The position numbers and the translations under genes were made by a program. From Burkholderia cepacia ATCC 25416 (GTDB lineage Bacteria > Pseudomonadota > Gammaproteobacteria > Burkholderiales > Burkholderiaceae), in the NCBI RefSeq assembly GCF_001411495.1, contig NZ_CP012982.1, positions 2,480,001 to 2,544,000 of the forward strand: a stretch of DNA of 64,000 nucleotides. Direction: 5' to 3'. Below, in pieces: positions 49,286-58,081 of this stretch. Under the pieces are notes generated by a model, which was not told the origin of the DNA, searched no databases, and saw nothing but the letters and a program-made list of their open reading frames with translations. Within the stretch, counting starts at the first letter, position 1. Every line of letters begins with the position of its first letter.

Positions 49286-49672
49286 ATGCAAAACAGCATC
49301 CGATTCTCCGCGTTGCTCGGCTGGGCACTGCTCGCCGGCCATGCTGCCGCCGATGTGCAGCCGAAGGCGCCCAGTCCGGTCGTGATGGTGCACTTCGATT
49401 ACGACGAGAAGGATACGGCGCGCCTTCGTGCGCTGGAGCGACGGCTGGATCGCGCGGTGAAGCGGGCCGGGGCCGGCGAACTGGGCGAGACCGAGCTGCA
49501 TCGCGACGGCAACGACGGGTATCTGTACCTGTACGGCGCCAGCGCCGACCGGTTGTATGCGGTGGCGCGCCCGATCCTGAAATCGTCAGGATGGCTGACC
49601 GGCATGGAGGTGACGTTGCGCCGCGACGCCGGTGCGGAGACTTTCCCGTTGCGCCGCGACGGCGCCCGTTAG
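49286..49672 (+). CDS. Small exported protein of unknown function
   Basis: 128-aa protein with a signal peptide (about 1-21, LLGWALLAGHAAA) and a compact alpha/beta domain (VMVHFDYDEKDTARLRALERRL, then GYLYLYGASADRLYAVARPIL). Not recognised. A GTG at 49256 overlapping the speD stop is an alternative start that would couple it to the operon. As the last gene it may be the periplasmic component. Confidence 0.68.
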   Translation: MQNSIRFSALLGWALLAGHAAADVQPKAPSPVVMVHFDYDEKDTARLRALERRLDRAVKRAGAGELGETELHRDGNDGYLYLYGASADRLYAVARPILKSSGWLTGMEVTLRRDAGAETFPLRRDGAR

Positions 49673-49845
49673 TGCGTAGATGATCCGGGCGGCGCGGCGG
49701 GTGCCGCGGCCGTCGCGAATCGGGGCGGAAAAGGTGATTTCATCATGGCCGACGTTGGCGACATGCCGCCGGGACGTCATCGAGATGACGCATCGCTGCC
49801 CGGCGAGTCGTATGCGGGAGGCCGGACACCGTGACGCTCCGGCCG

Positions 49846-50634
49846 CTAACGATCGAACCGGAACGTCGACACACTGTGCAGCGTCGCGTCGTCGGTGCCG
49901 ACGAAGCCCTGCGTCCCCGCGACGGCCGAGCGCTTGCCGTTGCTCAGCACGGCCCAGTAGCATTCGCCGGCTGCCGAGTAAAAGCCGGTTTTCGGATCGC
50001 TGATGCGGCACATGATCGTCGCGCTCATGCCGTGCCAGCCGGGACCGGAGATGCGCTCGACTTCCTGCGGGATGCCGGGGCCGTACGACGTCACCCATTT
50101 GCCGTCATCCTGCTTCACGAATCCCGCTTCCTTTTCCGCGACCGGCTCCAGCGCGCCGTCGACGATCTCGAACGAGATGAACCTGCTGCTATAGGTCATG
50201 TTGCGGCCGACGATCGCGATGCAATGGTCGCTGCCGCCTTCCGGGCACGGCTTTTTCACCTGCCGGTTCGCGAGGTATTCGAACGAGATGCCGAGCGCCG
50301 GGTCGTGGTAGGTCTTCCAGCCCGCGTGTTTCACCTGCTTCAGCGCTGCCGTGCGATCGCGGTACGCGGTGGCGATGCAGGCGGCGTCGGCGCAGGCATC
50401 GCGCTGCGTGAGCCACGCGCGTTGTGACCGGATCACGGCCTGCTGGTCGGCGGCGATGCCGACTGCGTCGAAGTAGGCGTTCGACAACGCACTGTCGGCC
50501 GAGACGAGCGTCTTGTCGGCGCAGATCAGGTGCTCGGTGCGTGTCGTCGCACGTGCGCATTGGATGCCGTCGGCATGGGCCGACAACGAGAGGCCGATGG
50601 CGGCCAGCGCGAGACCAGGGCGGATGCCGAACAC
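49846..50634 (-). CDS. Exported protein with LprI/DUF1311-like N-terminus
   Basis: 262-aa protein with a signal peptide (about 1-21) and a Cys-rich N-terminal domain like DUF1311 (I-C-A-D-K-T-L-V-S-A-D-S-A-L-S-N-A-Y, then QRAWLTQRDACADAACI). A second domain from about 105 to 260 (YHDPALGISFEYLANRQVKKPC) matches a group of secreted proteins without a known role. Possibly a periplasmic lysozyme-inhibitor-like protein. Confidence 0.78.
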   Translation of the reverse strand: MFGIRPGLALAAIGLSLSAHADGIQCARATTRTEHLICADKTLVSADSALSNAYFDAVGIAADQQAVIRSQRAWLTQRDACADAACIATAYRDRTAALKQVKHAGWKTYHDPALGISFEYLANRQVKKPCPEGGSDHCIAIVGRNMTYSSRFISFEIVDGALEPVAEKEAGFVKQDDGKWVTSYGPGIPQEVERISGPGWHGMSATIMCRISDPKTGFYSAAGECYWAVLSNGKRSAVAGTQGFVGTDDATLHSVSTFRFDR

Positions 50635-50755
50635 GGACGACTCCTCAACGGGTTCGAGCGGCGGCCGTCATGCCGCCGTCGGGTGACACAACGGCGCACG
50701 CGGTTCGCGAAGCGTTGAACCCGTGCGCCATGCAGCGGGATACGACAAGGCGAAA

Positions 50756-51643
50756 TCAGCGATTGATTTCGTCCGCCGAGATCAGCTCGGCCACCAGCAC
50801 CGGCGCGGGCCCCCGCAGGTAGTACTCGTGCTCGAGCGGCTCACGCAGCTTCATGAACGTTTCCGCACCGACCTGCATCGTTTCGCCCGCATGCATGCGG
50901 GCGCCGCTTTCCAGCAGGTAATGCATCACGCTGTTGAAGATGCCCGAATAACGCTCGCCTTCGTGATGACCTTCCGCGAGCGCGGCGAAATCCGGCAGGC
51001 CGAACACGTCGGCGCCATAGGTGCGCATCCATACGCCCTGGACGCCTTCGACCTCGTATTTCACGAAGCCGCAGAAGAACAGGTTCAGCGGGATATTTCG
51101 CAGCACTTCGAGGCTTTCGTCGCCGAGTTCCTTCGCGTTGAAAACGCCCGCGGGCAGCGACGTGTGCGCGTGCTCGTTCAGCACTGCGAGGCCGTTCTGT
51201 TCGGCCAGCGCGCCGGCGACGGCCGCCAGTGCGACGTACTGGTCGAGCGGATTCGTTTCGTGCCCCGCGTAGTAGAGGATCACGTGGCTGCGGCTCGCGC
51301 GCACCTGCTGTTTCAGGTCCTGCCCGTAGTGGGCGGGCGCGACGCACGCTTCCAGCGCGTCGGACGGATAGGGCGCATCGAAGCCGACGAGCCGGACGAC
51401 GTGGTTGCCCCAGCCGGCGAGCCCGAACACCTGCGAGAGCGTCGGCTCGGTTTCGACGCGCGCCTGCTTCATGCTCGGGTGGTACGCGCGCAGTGCGGCC
51501 GTCAGTGCGGCGATATCGACCTGCAGCGGGCCGTCGAAGACGACCGCCACGCTCAGCGGATTCTCGACGTCGGGTGCCGCGGCCAGCGCGACGGGGTTTT
51601 CGGGTACTTCCTTGCGGCCAAAGAATCGGGATATCAGGCTCAT
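50756..51643 (-). CDS. DUF4261 protein
   Basis: 295-aa soluble protein. An N-terminal leader (SLISRFFGRKEVPENPVALAAA) precedes a DUF4261-type domain (VAVVFDGPLQVDIAALTAAL, then SRSHVILYYAGHETNPLDQYVALAAVAGALAEQ and LNLFFCGFVKYEVEGVQGVWMRTYG). The family is seen in Burkholderia and in other proteobacteria, often near toxin or envelope genes; function unknown. The start at 51643 begins the family-typical MSLISRFFG. Confidence 0.78.
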   Translation of the reverse strand: MSLISRFFGRKEVPENPVALAAAPDVENPLSVAVVFDGPLQVDIAALTAALRAYHPSMKQARVETEPTLSQVFGLAGWGNHVVRLVGFDAPYPSDALEACVAPAHYGQDLKQQVRASRSHVILYYAGHETNPLDQYVALAAVAGALAEQNGLAVLNEHAHTSLPAGVFNAKELGDESLEVLRNIPLNLFFCGFVKYEVEGVQGVWMRTYGADVFGLPDFAALAEGHHEGERYSGIFNSVMHYLLESGARMHAGETMQVGAETFMKLREPLEHEYYLRGPAPVLVAELISADEINR

Positions 51644-51855
51644 CGGATTATGTTCGTGTCGAAGCCGTTTCAGGGAGGGGGCCCCGTTCTCTCGGTCGGG
51701 GCGCGCCGTCAGGGTGACGGCCGCCCGTAGTTTCCACGGGTTCGGCGAATCTGGCAAATGCGCGGCGAACGCGTGGCGGTGAGGCGACGGCGCGTTCGAA
51801 TGCGTTCGGCAGGCGGGGGGCAGACGCGCCGGGCCGTGCGGCCCGCGCTCGCCGG

Positions 51856-52308
51856 TCAGTGCGGCAGCGCTTCCGCTTCGGCCCAGCGCTTGAACGAATC
51901 GAGACGCCGGCGCGTCTGCACGAGATAGAACGCGCCGATCAGCGGTTCGAGCAGCCAGCGCAGCCAGGCCGGCTGGGCGCGGAAGTGGTACGTGAATTTC
52001 ACCTCGGTCGTGCCGGGCGTGTGCTCGGTGAAGTTCCAGCTGCCGCTGAAGCGTTCGAGCACTTTCGGGCCGTCGACCATTTCGACGGCCGCGACCTGCG
52101 GCGGACGGTACGAGATGTAGCGCGACACCATCGTCGCGCCCGACTGGCTGCGGCAGAACGCATCGACGCCGACGTCGGCCGTCATGCCGTCGAGCAGATA
52201 GGCATCGGTGAGGAAGCTGTCCCACACGAGCCGCCGCGCGTAATCCTGCGACCACGTGAAGAGGCGCCTGCGATCGACGCCGACGGTCCGGCTGACTGAG
52301 ATCCTCAT
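51856..52308 (-). CDS. SRPBCC/polyketide cyclase-like protein
   Basis: 150-aa single START-like domain (SRPBCC): RISVSRTVGVDRRRLFTWSQDYARRLVWDSF near the N-terminus and WNFTEHTPGTTEVKFTYHF in the last third. Such folds bind hydrophobic ligands; no function can be assigned. It diverges from nadM across 181 bp. Confidence 0.8.
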   Translation of the reverse strand: MRISVSRTVGVDRRRLFTWSQDYARRLVWDSFLTDAYLLDGMTADVGVDAFCRSQSGATMVSRYISYRPPQVAAVEMVDGPKVLERFSGSWNFTEHTPGTTEVKFTYHFRAQPAWLRWLLEPLIGAFYLVQTRRRLDSFKRWAEAEALPH

Positions 52309-52382
52309 GATGGCGGGTGCAATGGCGCGGATTGGGATGGAACCGAGTGTAACCCGCCGATTCGGAGCATTTCTTCATACTT

Positions 52383-52411
52383 CGTCAAGTCGAGCAAGGG
52401 CTCGATTGACG
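52383..52411. promoter_or_regulatory. Inverted repeat upstream of nadM
   Basis: CGTCAAGTCGAGC (52383-52395), AAGG, GCTCGATTGACG (52400-52411). The arms match except for one extra base. It is at the right distance (about 80 bp) from the start codon to be an operator near the promoter. It does not match the usual NrtR consensus as I recall it. Confidence 0.5.
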
Positions 52412-52445
52412 CCCTCCGGGATTTCCCCTAGGATTCACACCAACC

Positions 52446-52464
52446 CTTCGGGAAAGACCCGAAG
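52446..52464. promoter_or_regulatory. Leader hairpin between promoter and nadM start
   Basis: CTTCGGG (52446-52452), AAAGA, CCCGAAG (52458-52464): a perfect 7-bp stem 25 bp before the ATG, ahead of the GAGG ribosome site. It may influence translation. Confidence 0.45.
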
Positions 52465-52489
52465 CGTTTCAATCTCTTGAGGGAGCCTC

Positions 52490-53530
52490 ATGAGTACGCA
52501 ACAGAACCGGCGCTTCGACGCGCTCGTTTTCATTGGTCGTTTCCAGCCTCCGCATCGTGGTCACCTGAACGTGCTGAAGTCGGCACTGAGTCGGGCCGAG
52601 CGCGTGTGCGTGCTGATCGGGTCGACCGACAAGCCCCGCACCATCAAGGATCCGTTCTCGTTCGACGAGCGCCGCCAGATGCTGGCTTCGCTGCTCGACG
52701 CGTCCGAGCGCGACCGCGTGACGATCGCGCCGTTGCAGGATTCGACCTACAACGACGGCGACTGGGTGCGCTGGGTGCAGGACGCCGTCGCGTCCGCGCT
52801 CGGCGACGTCGCGCAGCGCAAGGTCGGGCTGATCGGTCACGAGAAGGACGCCACATCGTATTACCTGCGGATGTTCCCGCAATGGGAGCTCGTCGACGTC
52901 GACGCGACGGAAGACATTTCCGCCACCGAGATCCGCGACCAGTATTTCGCCGAACGTACCAACAGCTTCGTGCAGTGGGCCGTGCCGGAACCCGTGTTCG
53001 GCTGGCTCGAGCGTTTCCGCACGCAGCCGGAATTCGCGCAGCTGAAGTCGGAAGCCGAATTCATCGCCGCGTATCGCAAGGCGTGGGCGGCCGCCCCGTA
53101 TCCGGTCACGTTCGTGACGGTCGACGCGGTGGTCGTGCACTCGGGCCATATCCTGCTGGTGCGCCGCCGCAGCGAACCCGGCCGCGGCCTGTGGGCGCTG
53201 CCGGGCGGGTTCGTGAACCAGGACGAGCGGCTCGACGCGGCCTGCATCCGCGAGCTGCGCGAGGAGACCGGCCTGAAGCTGCCGGAGCCCGTGCTGCGCG
53301 GCTCGATCAAGGATCGCCAGGTGTTCGATCACCCGACGCGCTCGTTGCGCGGCCGCACGATCACGCACGCGTGCCTGTTCAATTTCCCGACCGGCGAGCT
53401 GCCGCGCGTGAAGGGCAGCGACGACGCCGACAAGGCGCGCTGGGTGCCGCTGAACGAATTCGCGCAGATGCGCAACGTGATGTTCGAGGATCACTTCGAC
53501 ATCGCGTACCACTTCCTGGGGAAGCTGTGA
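52490..53530 (+). CDS. nadM: Bifunctional NMN adenylyltransferase / Nudix hydrolase
   Basis: 346-aa two-domain enzyme. Residues about 8-180 form a nicotinamide-nucleotide adenylyltransferase, with GRFQPPHRGHL (H-x-G-H motif) and the C-terminal I-S-A-T-E-I-R-D; residues about 200-345 form a Nudix domain with GGFVNQDERLDAACIRELREETGL, which probably hydrolyses ADP-ribose. It converts NMN to NAD+ in the salvage pathway. It is followed after 74 bp by the phosphoribosyltransferase that makes NMN, so the pair gives a two-step nicotinamide-to-NAD+ route. Confidence 0.94.
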   Translation: MSTQQNRRFDALVFIGRFQPPHRGHLNVLKSALSRAERVCVLIGSTDKPRTIKDPFSFDERRQMLASLLDASERDRVTIAPLQDSTYNDGDWVRWVQDAVASALGDVAQRKVGLIGHEKDATSYYLRMFPQWELVDVDATEDISATEIRDQYFAERTNSFVQWAVPEPVFGWLERFRTQPEFAQLKSEAEFIAAYRKAWAAAPYPVTFVTVDAVVVHSGHILLVRRRSEPGRGLWALPGGFVNQDERLDAACIRELREETGLKLPEPVLRGSIKDRQVFDHPTRSLRGRTITHACLFNFPTGELPRVKGSDDADKARWVPLNEFAQMRNVMFEDHFDIAYHFLGKL

Positions 53531-53604
53531 TCCGCTGATTCCCCGCATTCCGGTCCGCCGCGACAGACGCGGCGGCACTTCAACGGCCTAGAGGAGCTCT
53601 AGCC

Positions 53605-55038
53605 ATGCAAAACGATCTCGGCGGCTTTGCCGCGGTTCTTGCCAATCCGATCCTCAACACGGATTCGTACAAGGCTTCCCACTTCCTGCAATATCCGCCC
53701 GACGCGCAGGCGATGTTCTCGTACGTCGAATCGCGTGGCGGCCGCTACGACCGCACGGTGTTCTTCGGACTGCAGATGTTGCTGAAGGAATATCTGTGCA
53801 AGCCGATCACGCACGCGATGATCGACGAGGCGCGCGATTTCTTCACGGTGCACGGCGAACCCTTCAACGAAGCAGGCTGGCGTTATATCGTCGAACGCTA
53901 CGACGGTTATCTGCCGGTGAAGATCCGGGCGGTGCCGGAGGGTTCGGTCGTGCCGGTGCACAACGTGCTGATGACGGTCGAATGCGACGACCCGCAGGTG
54001 TTCTGGCTCGCGTCGTATCTCGAGACGATGCTGCTGCGCGTCTGGTATCCGGTGACGGTCGCGACGCGCAGCTGGCACCTGCGGCAGACGATCCGCCGCT
54101 TCCTCGAAAAGACCGACGACGACCTCGCGCAACTGCCGTTCAAGCTGCACGACTTCGGCGCGCGCGGCGTGTCGAGCGCGGAGTCGGCCGCGATCGGCGG
54201 CGCGGCGCACCTCGTGAACTTCATGGGCTCGGACACGGTGCTCGGCGTGCTGGCCGCGAACCGCTTCTATCGCGAGCCGATGGCCGCGTACTCGGTGCCG
54301 GCGGCGGAGCACAGCACGATCACGTCGTGGGGGCGCGAAGGCGAGGCCGACGCGTACCGGAACATGATTGCGCGCTTCGGCTTTCCCGGCGCGATCGTGT
54401 CGGTCGTGTCGGACTCCTACGATCTGTTCGCCGCACTCGACCTGTGGGGCGGCGAGCTTCGGCAGGCCGTGCTCGATTCGGGCGCGACGCTGGTCGTGCG
54501 TCCCGATTCGGGCGACCCCGTGAAGATCGTGCTGCAGACCGTGCGTGCGCTGGACGCGTCGTTCGGCTCGACCGTGAACGGCAAGGGGCGGCGCGTGCTG
54601 AACCGCGTGCGCGTGATCCAGGGCGATGGTGTCGACGAGCTGTCGATCGAAGCGATCCTTTCCGCGCTCGACGACGCGGGTTACGCGGCCGGCAATGTGG
54701 TGTTCGGCATGGGCGGCGCGCTGCTGCAACAGGTGAACCGCGATACACAGCGCTTTGCGATGAAGTGCTCGGCGATCCGGCGCGGCGGGGAGTGGCACGA
54801 CGTTCGCAAGGATCCGGTCACCGATCAGGGCAAGCGCTCGAAGAAAGGGCGGCTCACGCTGCTGCGCAATGATCGAACCGGCGAGTATCGGACGACGACG
54901 CTACCGGTTGCGTGGGACGACCGGATGCTGGAAGGCGAGTGGGAAGAGGCGCTCGAGACGGTGTTCGATACGGGGCGGCTGCTCGTCGATACGTCGTTTG
55001 CCGAGGTGCGGGCGAGGGCGCACGCAGGGGAGGTGTGA
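53605..55038 (+). CDS. nadV: Nicotinamide phosphoribosyltransferase
   Basis: 477-aa enzyme of the NAMPT/NadV family that makes NMN from nicotinamide and PRPP. Seen are NPILNTDSYKASHFLQYPP, the nicotinamide-binding KLHDFGARGVSS, VPAAEHSTITSWGREGE with the catalytic-type His, VVRPDSGDPV (phosphoribosyl site) and NVVFGMGGALLQQVNRDTQ. It is in an operon with nadM and together they bypass the deamidation route to NAD+. Confidence 0.94.
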   Translation: MQNDLGGFAAVLANPILNTDSYKASHFLQYPPDAQAMFSYVESRGGRYDRTVFFGLQMLLKEYLCKPITHAMIDEARDFFTVHGEPFNEAGWRYIVERYDGYLPVKIRAVPEGSVVPVHNVLMTVECDDPQVFWLASYLETMLLRVWYPVTVATRSWHLRQTIRRFLEKTDDDLAQLPFKLHDFGARGVSSAESAAIGGAAHLVNFMGSDTVLGVLAANRFYREPMAAYSVPAAEHSTITSWGREGEADAYRNMIARFGFPGAIVSVVSDSYDLFAALDLWGGELRQAVLDSGATLVVRPDSGDPVKIVLQTVRALDASFGSTVNGKGRRVLNRVRVIQGDGVDELSIEAILSALDDAGYAAGNVVFGMGGALLQQVNRDTQRFAMKCSAIRRGGEWHDVRKDPVTDQGKRSKKGRLTLLRNDRTGEYRTTTLPVAWDDRMLEGEWEEALETVFDTGRLLVDTSFAEVRARAHAGEV

Positions 55039-55123
55039 GGTAGGCGGAGGAGTGACGCGCGGCGTTCGCGTCACCCCGCCACCTGCGATGTTCGATGGCG
55101 GCTTCGTCGAAAGAAGATCGTTA

Positions 55124-55603
55124 TCAACGAATGGCTCTGGATGTCGGCGTGATGCGAGGATCGTCGCAAAGATGCCGACATCCGTCCGTGCACAGCGGAA
55201 CCAGGGTCAGTCCGATCTGAAGATAACCCTCGTAGCCGGCGCTGTCTTTCGGATACGGTTTCGAGATCATGTGCGTGTCTGTCCAGATGTTCTCGTCCTT
55301 GACGCCGAGCTGGACGAGGTATTCCCTCAGATTGGCCGCTCGACGCAGCGCAAGCACTTGTGGGTCCTTTTCACCGATATACGCGCCGGCAGAGATGATG
55401 CCGCGAATGTCCGCATCAGGCCACTGACGGGCACGGATAACCATGTCCGCTATCTTGACTCGATCCTCATTCGGAATGGCGGAAGAGTTGAGCGCGACAC
55501 TGTCCAGCATGTCTTCGGAAACGGTACATGCCGCGAGCGGCGGCGAAAACGCCAGGCATAACCCGAGCGCGATGCTCGTCAGATGCGCGAGAGACCTCAC
55601 CAC
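55124..55603 (-). CDS. Lipoprotein-like partner of the M35-type peptidase
   Basis: 159-aa protein started by GTG, overlapping the preceding gene by 7 bp. A signal peptide (about 1-26) ends in P-L-A-A-C, a lipobox-like sequence. The mature part contains R-G-I-I-S-A-G-A-Y-I and LALRRAANLREYLVQLGVKDENIW, somewhat like an OmpA-type peptidoglycan-binding fold, although this is weak. Codon use and GC are lower than in neighbours. The overlap suggests it acts with the peptidase, perhaps as a periplasmic inhibitor. Confidence 0.66.
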   Translation of the reverse strand: MVRSLAHLTSIALGLCLAFSPPLAACTVSEDMLDSVALNSSAIPNEDRVKIADMVIRARQWPDADIRGIISAGAYIGEKDPQVLALRRAANLREYLVQLGVKDENIWTDTHMISKPYPKDSAGYEGYLQIGLTLVPLCTDGCRHLCDDPRITPTSRAIR

Positions 55604-56298
55604 AAGACCCTGTCGTCAAAGAACGAAATATAGCAAGCGAGGCTGTCGGCGTTATTGATTGCCAGATCCCGATGATCCCGCGCCCAGTATTTCAGGCCGG
55701 TCCCGAATCCGTAGATTTCGTCATTCGAGTCGAAGGTATCGACGTAGTGCGTGCACTCGTGAATCAAGACCTTCAACTTGCAATTGGAAGAGAGTCGAGC
55801 GTCGGGAAGCGTGCAGAAGTGCGGATAGATTGCGATGATTCGCTTGTCTGAATCGGGTTTGCATACGGCGGCATCGGTGATTCCGTTGTCGGGAAACACG
55901 GTACACGTGATGTTTCGCTGTTTCTGCTCGTCCCAGCGGATGACATTTTCCGGTTTTAATTCCTGCATGACGCGCAGAAGCTTCGGCAACCCGATCCGTA
56001 GGTGATGTCGAATTTCCTCATCGGATCGCCCGAACCAGGTATGGACGCGTTCCTGTTCTCTTTGCTCCCAATGTGCAATACCGTGAATCCGATCCTGAAT
56101 CAACGAGATCGCCGCGTCACGCAACCGCACGATCAGTTTCCGGAATGCCTTGTTCGGCATGTTCTCGCAGATCGGTGTCGGGTCAAGGTCGACGACATGA
56201 ACGGATCCTGGCGTCGTGTTCGTGTAGGCGGTTCCAACGAAAACCCATTCGTCGTCTTCGTTTTCGTCGGCATCGTGTGAATTCAGAATCCCGTTCAT
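55597..56298 (-). CDS. M35-like (aspzincin) metallopeptidase
   Basis: 233-aa protein with a zinc-binding helix HECTH (His180, Glu181, His184) followed by NNADSLACY (Asp218, Tyr223), the Asp-ligand pattern of aspzincins (M35, deuterolysin/lysine-specific metalloendopeptidase). The N-terminal 60 residues are acidic and unrelated. There is no signal peptide. In bacteria such domains occur in effectors secreted by type VI systems, often with a partner gene downstream, but no secretion genes lie nearby. GC is clearly lower than the flanking genes, pointing to acquisition by transfer. Confidence 0.72.
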   Translation of the reverse strand: MNGILNSHDADENEDDEWVFVGTAYTNTTPGSVHVVDLDPTPICENMPNKAFRKLIVRLRDAAISLIQDRIHGIAHWEQREQERVHTWFGRSDEEIRHHLRIGLPKLLRVMQELKPENVIRWDEQKQRNITCTVFPDNGITDAAVCKPDSDKRIIAIYPHFCTLPDARLSSNCKLKVLIHECTHYVDTFDSNDEIYGFGTGLKYWARDHRDLAINNADSLACYISFFDDRVLW

Positions 56299-56476
56299 TG
56301 GCTCGATAGATCCCGGTAAAAAAGTTGGAAAACTATCGGTTGTCGGGAGCGCGCTCGTCTATGGGATGAGTACGATTTTGCGACTCATCTACCGCGAGCG
56401 CGAACGATGACGCTGCAAGTGAAGGAAAACGCTGATGCCGGAACCATTCGATTACCGCTTGCGCTTCCGCCCGTTC

Positions 56477-57955
56477 TCACGGCTCGCCGGTCAGCACGCG
56501 CCCGTCCGCATCGTCCCGCGCACCCGTGTGCTCCGCCGCCCGCACCGCCTCCATCGCCCGCGCCAGCGCATCGAACACCGCCGGCCCCTTGCAGCGCGAC
56601 ACGTTGAAGCGCATGAACGAGGTCGCGCCGTGCGACGCACTGAACACGTTGCCCGGCGCGAGCACCACATCGTGATCGAGCGCATGGCGTGCGACACGCG
56701 CGGCGTCGAGCCCGTCGGGCAACTCCGCCCACACGAACAGGCCGCCGCGCGGCTCCGTCCAGATCCCGAGGCCCGCGCGTGCGAGGCGCCGGATCGTCTC
56801 GCCCATTGCATCCGCGAGACGCGCGCGCAGGCTGTCGAGATGGCGCCGGTACGTGCCGTCGACGAGCAGCCGGTGCACGACGTTCGCGCCGATCTGCGCA
56901 TGGCCGAACGACGTCGCGAGCTTCAGGTCGACGAGCGCATCGATCCATTCCGGGCGCGCGGCGACGTAGCCGCAGCGGACCGCGGCCGACAGCGTCTTCG
57001 AGAAGCTGCCGATCGACACGACGCGCGACAGCCCGTCGAAGGCCGCGAGGCGCGGCGCGGGCGTGCTCTCGAAATCCGCGAAGATGTCGTCCTCGACGAT
57101 CAGCAGGCCGTGCTCGGCCGCGAGCGTCAGCAGGCGGTGTGCGACGGGCGGCGCGAGCGTCGCGCCGGTCGGGTTGTGCAGTGCCGCGTTGGTGATGTAC
57201 AGGCGCGGCCGGTGCTCGGCCAGCACCTGCTCGAAGCGCGCGAGATCGGGCCCGTTCGGCGTGTACGGCACGCTGACGATCCGCGCGCGATGCGCGCGCA
57301 GCAGCGCCTGGAAGTTGAAGTAGCACGGATCGTCGAGCACGACCGTGTCGCCAGGCTCCAGCAGCAGGCGGCACACGAGGTCGAGCGCATGCGTGCCGCC
57401 GTCGGTCAGCATGATCTGTGCGGGTTCCGCGTGGACGCCGTGCTGCGCGAGCCGCCAGGCGAGCTGCTGGCGCAGCGCGGGCAGGCCGAGCGGCGTCGCG
57501 TAATCGGTCAGCGCGTCGGATTCGTCGCGCGACACGGCGCGCAGCGCGCGGCGCAGGCTCTCGTCCGGCAGCCACGACGGCGGCAGCCATCCGCAGCCGG
57601 GCTTCACGGTCGTCGGCGCGGCCTCGAGCGACTGGCGCGACAGCCACAGCGGATCGAGCTCGCGATCGAGACGCGGGCCGAGATCGGCGAGCGCGAGCGG
57701 CGGCGCGTGCCCCGACACGTAGAAGCCCGAGCCGCGCCGCGCGACGAGCACGCCTTCGCTCGCGAGCCGCTCGTATGCGTCGACGACGGTCGATTTCGAC
57801 ACGCCCAGCCCGTCGGCCATCATCCGGATCGACGGTACGCGCGCACCGGGCATCAGCGCGCGGCTCGCGATCCGCGCGCGCAAGGTGTCCATCACGGTTT
57901 CCACGCGCGTGCGCGACGGCGCGGGCGGAACGGAAAGCGGGGCGGAATGGCTCAT
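56477..57955 (-). CDS. MocR-family regulator (GntR/aminotransferase fusion)
   Basis: 492-aa protein. The N-terminal winged helix of the GntR type (about 15-80, VPSIRMMADGLGVSKSTVVDAYERLASEG) is joined to a fold-type I aminotransferase domain (about 110-480) with the PLP lysine in SIGSFSKTLSAAVRCGYVA, and DDPCYFNFQ and DDIFADFE as cofactor contacts. MocR proteins sense PLP or amino-acid aldimines and often control an adjacent transporter. Here a DMT-family exporter gene diverges from it with a palindromic operator candidate between them. Confidence 0.9.
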   Translation of the reverse strand: MSHSAPLSVPPAPSRTRVETVMDTLRARIASRALMPGARVPSIRMMADGLGVSKSTVVDAYERLASEGVLVARRGSGFYVSGHAPPLALADLGPRLDRELDPLWLSRQSLEAAPTTVKPGCGWLPPSWLPDESLRRALRAVSRDESDALTDYATPLGLPALRQQLAWRLAQHGVHAEPAQIMLTDGGTHALDLVCRLLLEPGDTVVLDDPCYFNFQALLRAHRARIVSVPYTPNGPDLARFEQVLAEHRPRLYITNAALHNPTGATLAPPVAHRLLTLAAEHGLLIVEDDIFADFESTPAPRLAAFDGLSRVVSIGSFSKTLSAAVRCGYVAARPEWIDALVDLKLATSFGHAQIGANVVHRLLVDGTYRRHLDSLRARLADAMGETIRRLARAGLGIWTEPRGGLFVWAELPDGLDAARVARHALDHDVVLAPGNVFSASHGATSFMRFNVSRCKGPAVFDALARAMEAVRAAEHTGARDDADGRVLTGEP

Positions 57956-57967
57956 CGCGAAGAATGA

Positions 57968-57996
57968 ACTGTACGGACGGTTGTCCAGTACAGTTT
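57968..57996. promoter_or_regulatory. Palindromic operator between the MocR and DMT genes
   Basis: AACTGTAC (57968-57975), 13 nt, GTACAGTT (57989-57996): perfect 8-bp arms. It begins 13 bp from the MocR start codon and lies 86 bp before the transporter start, so a bound MocR protein could both repress itself and activate or repress the transporter. Confidence 0.65.
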
Positions 57997-58081
57997 GTCG
58001 AAATTGTATTGGGCTGTAGCTTACGCGCTTTTCACGGGCGGCGGATCATCGGTGATCCACTTTCCCCGTTCAGGATTTCCC

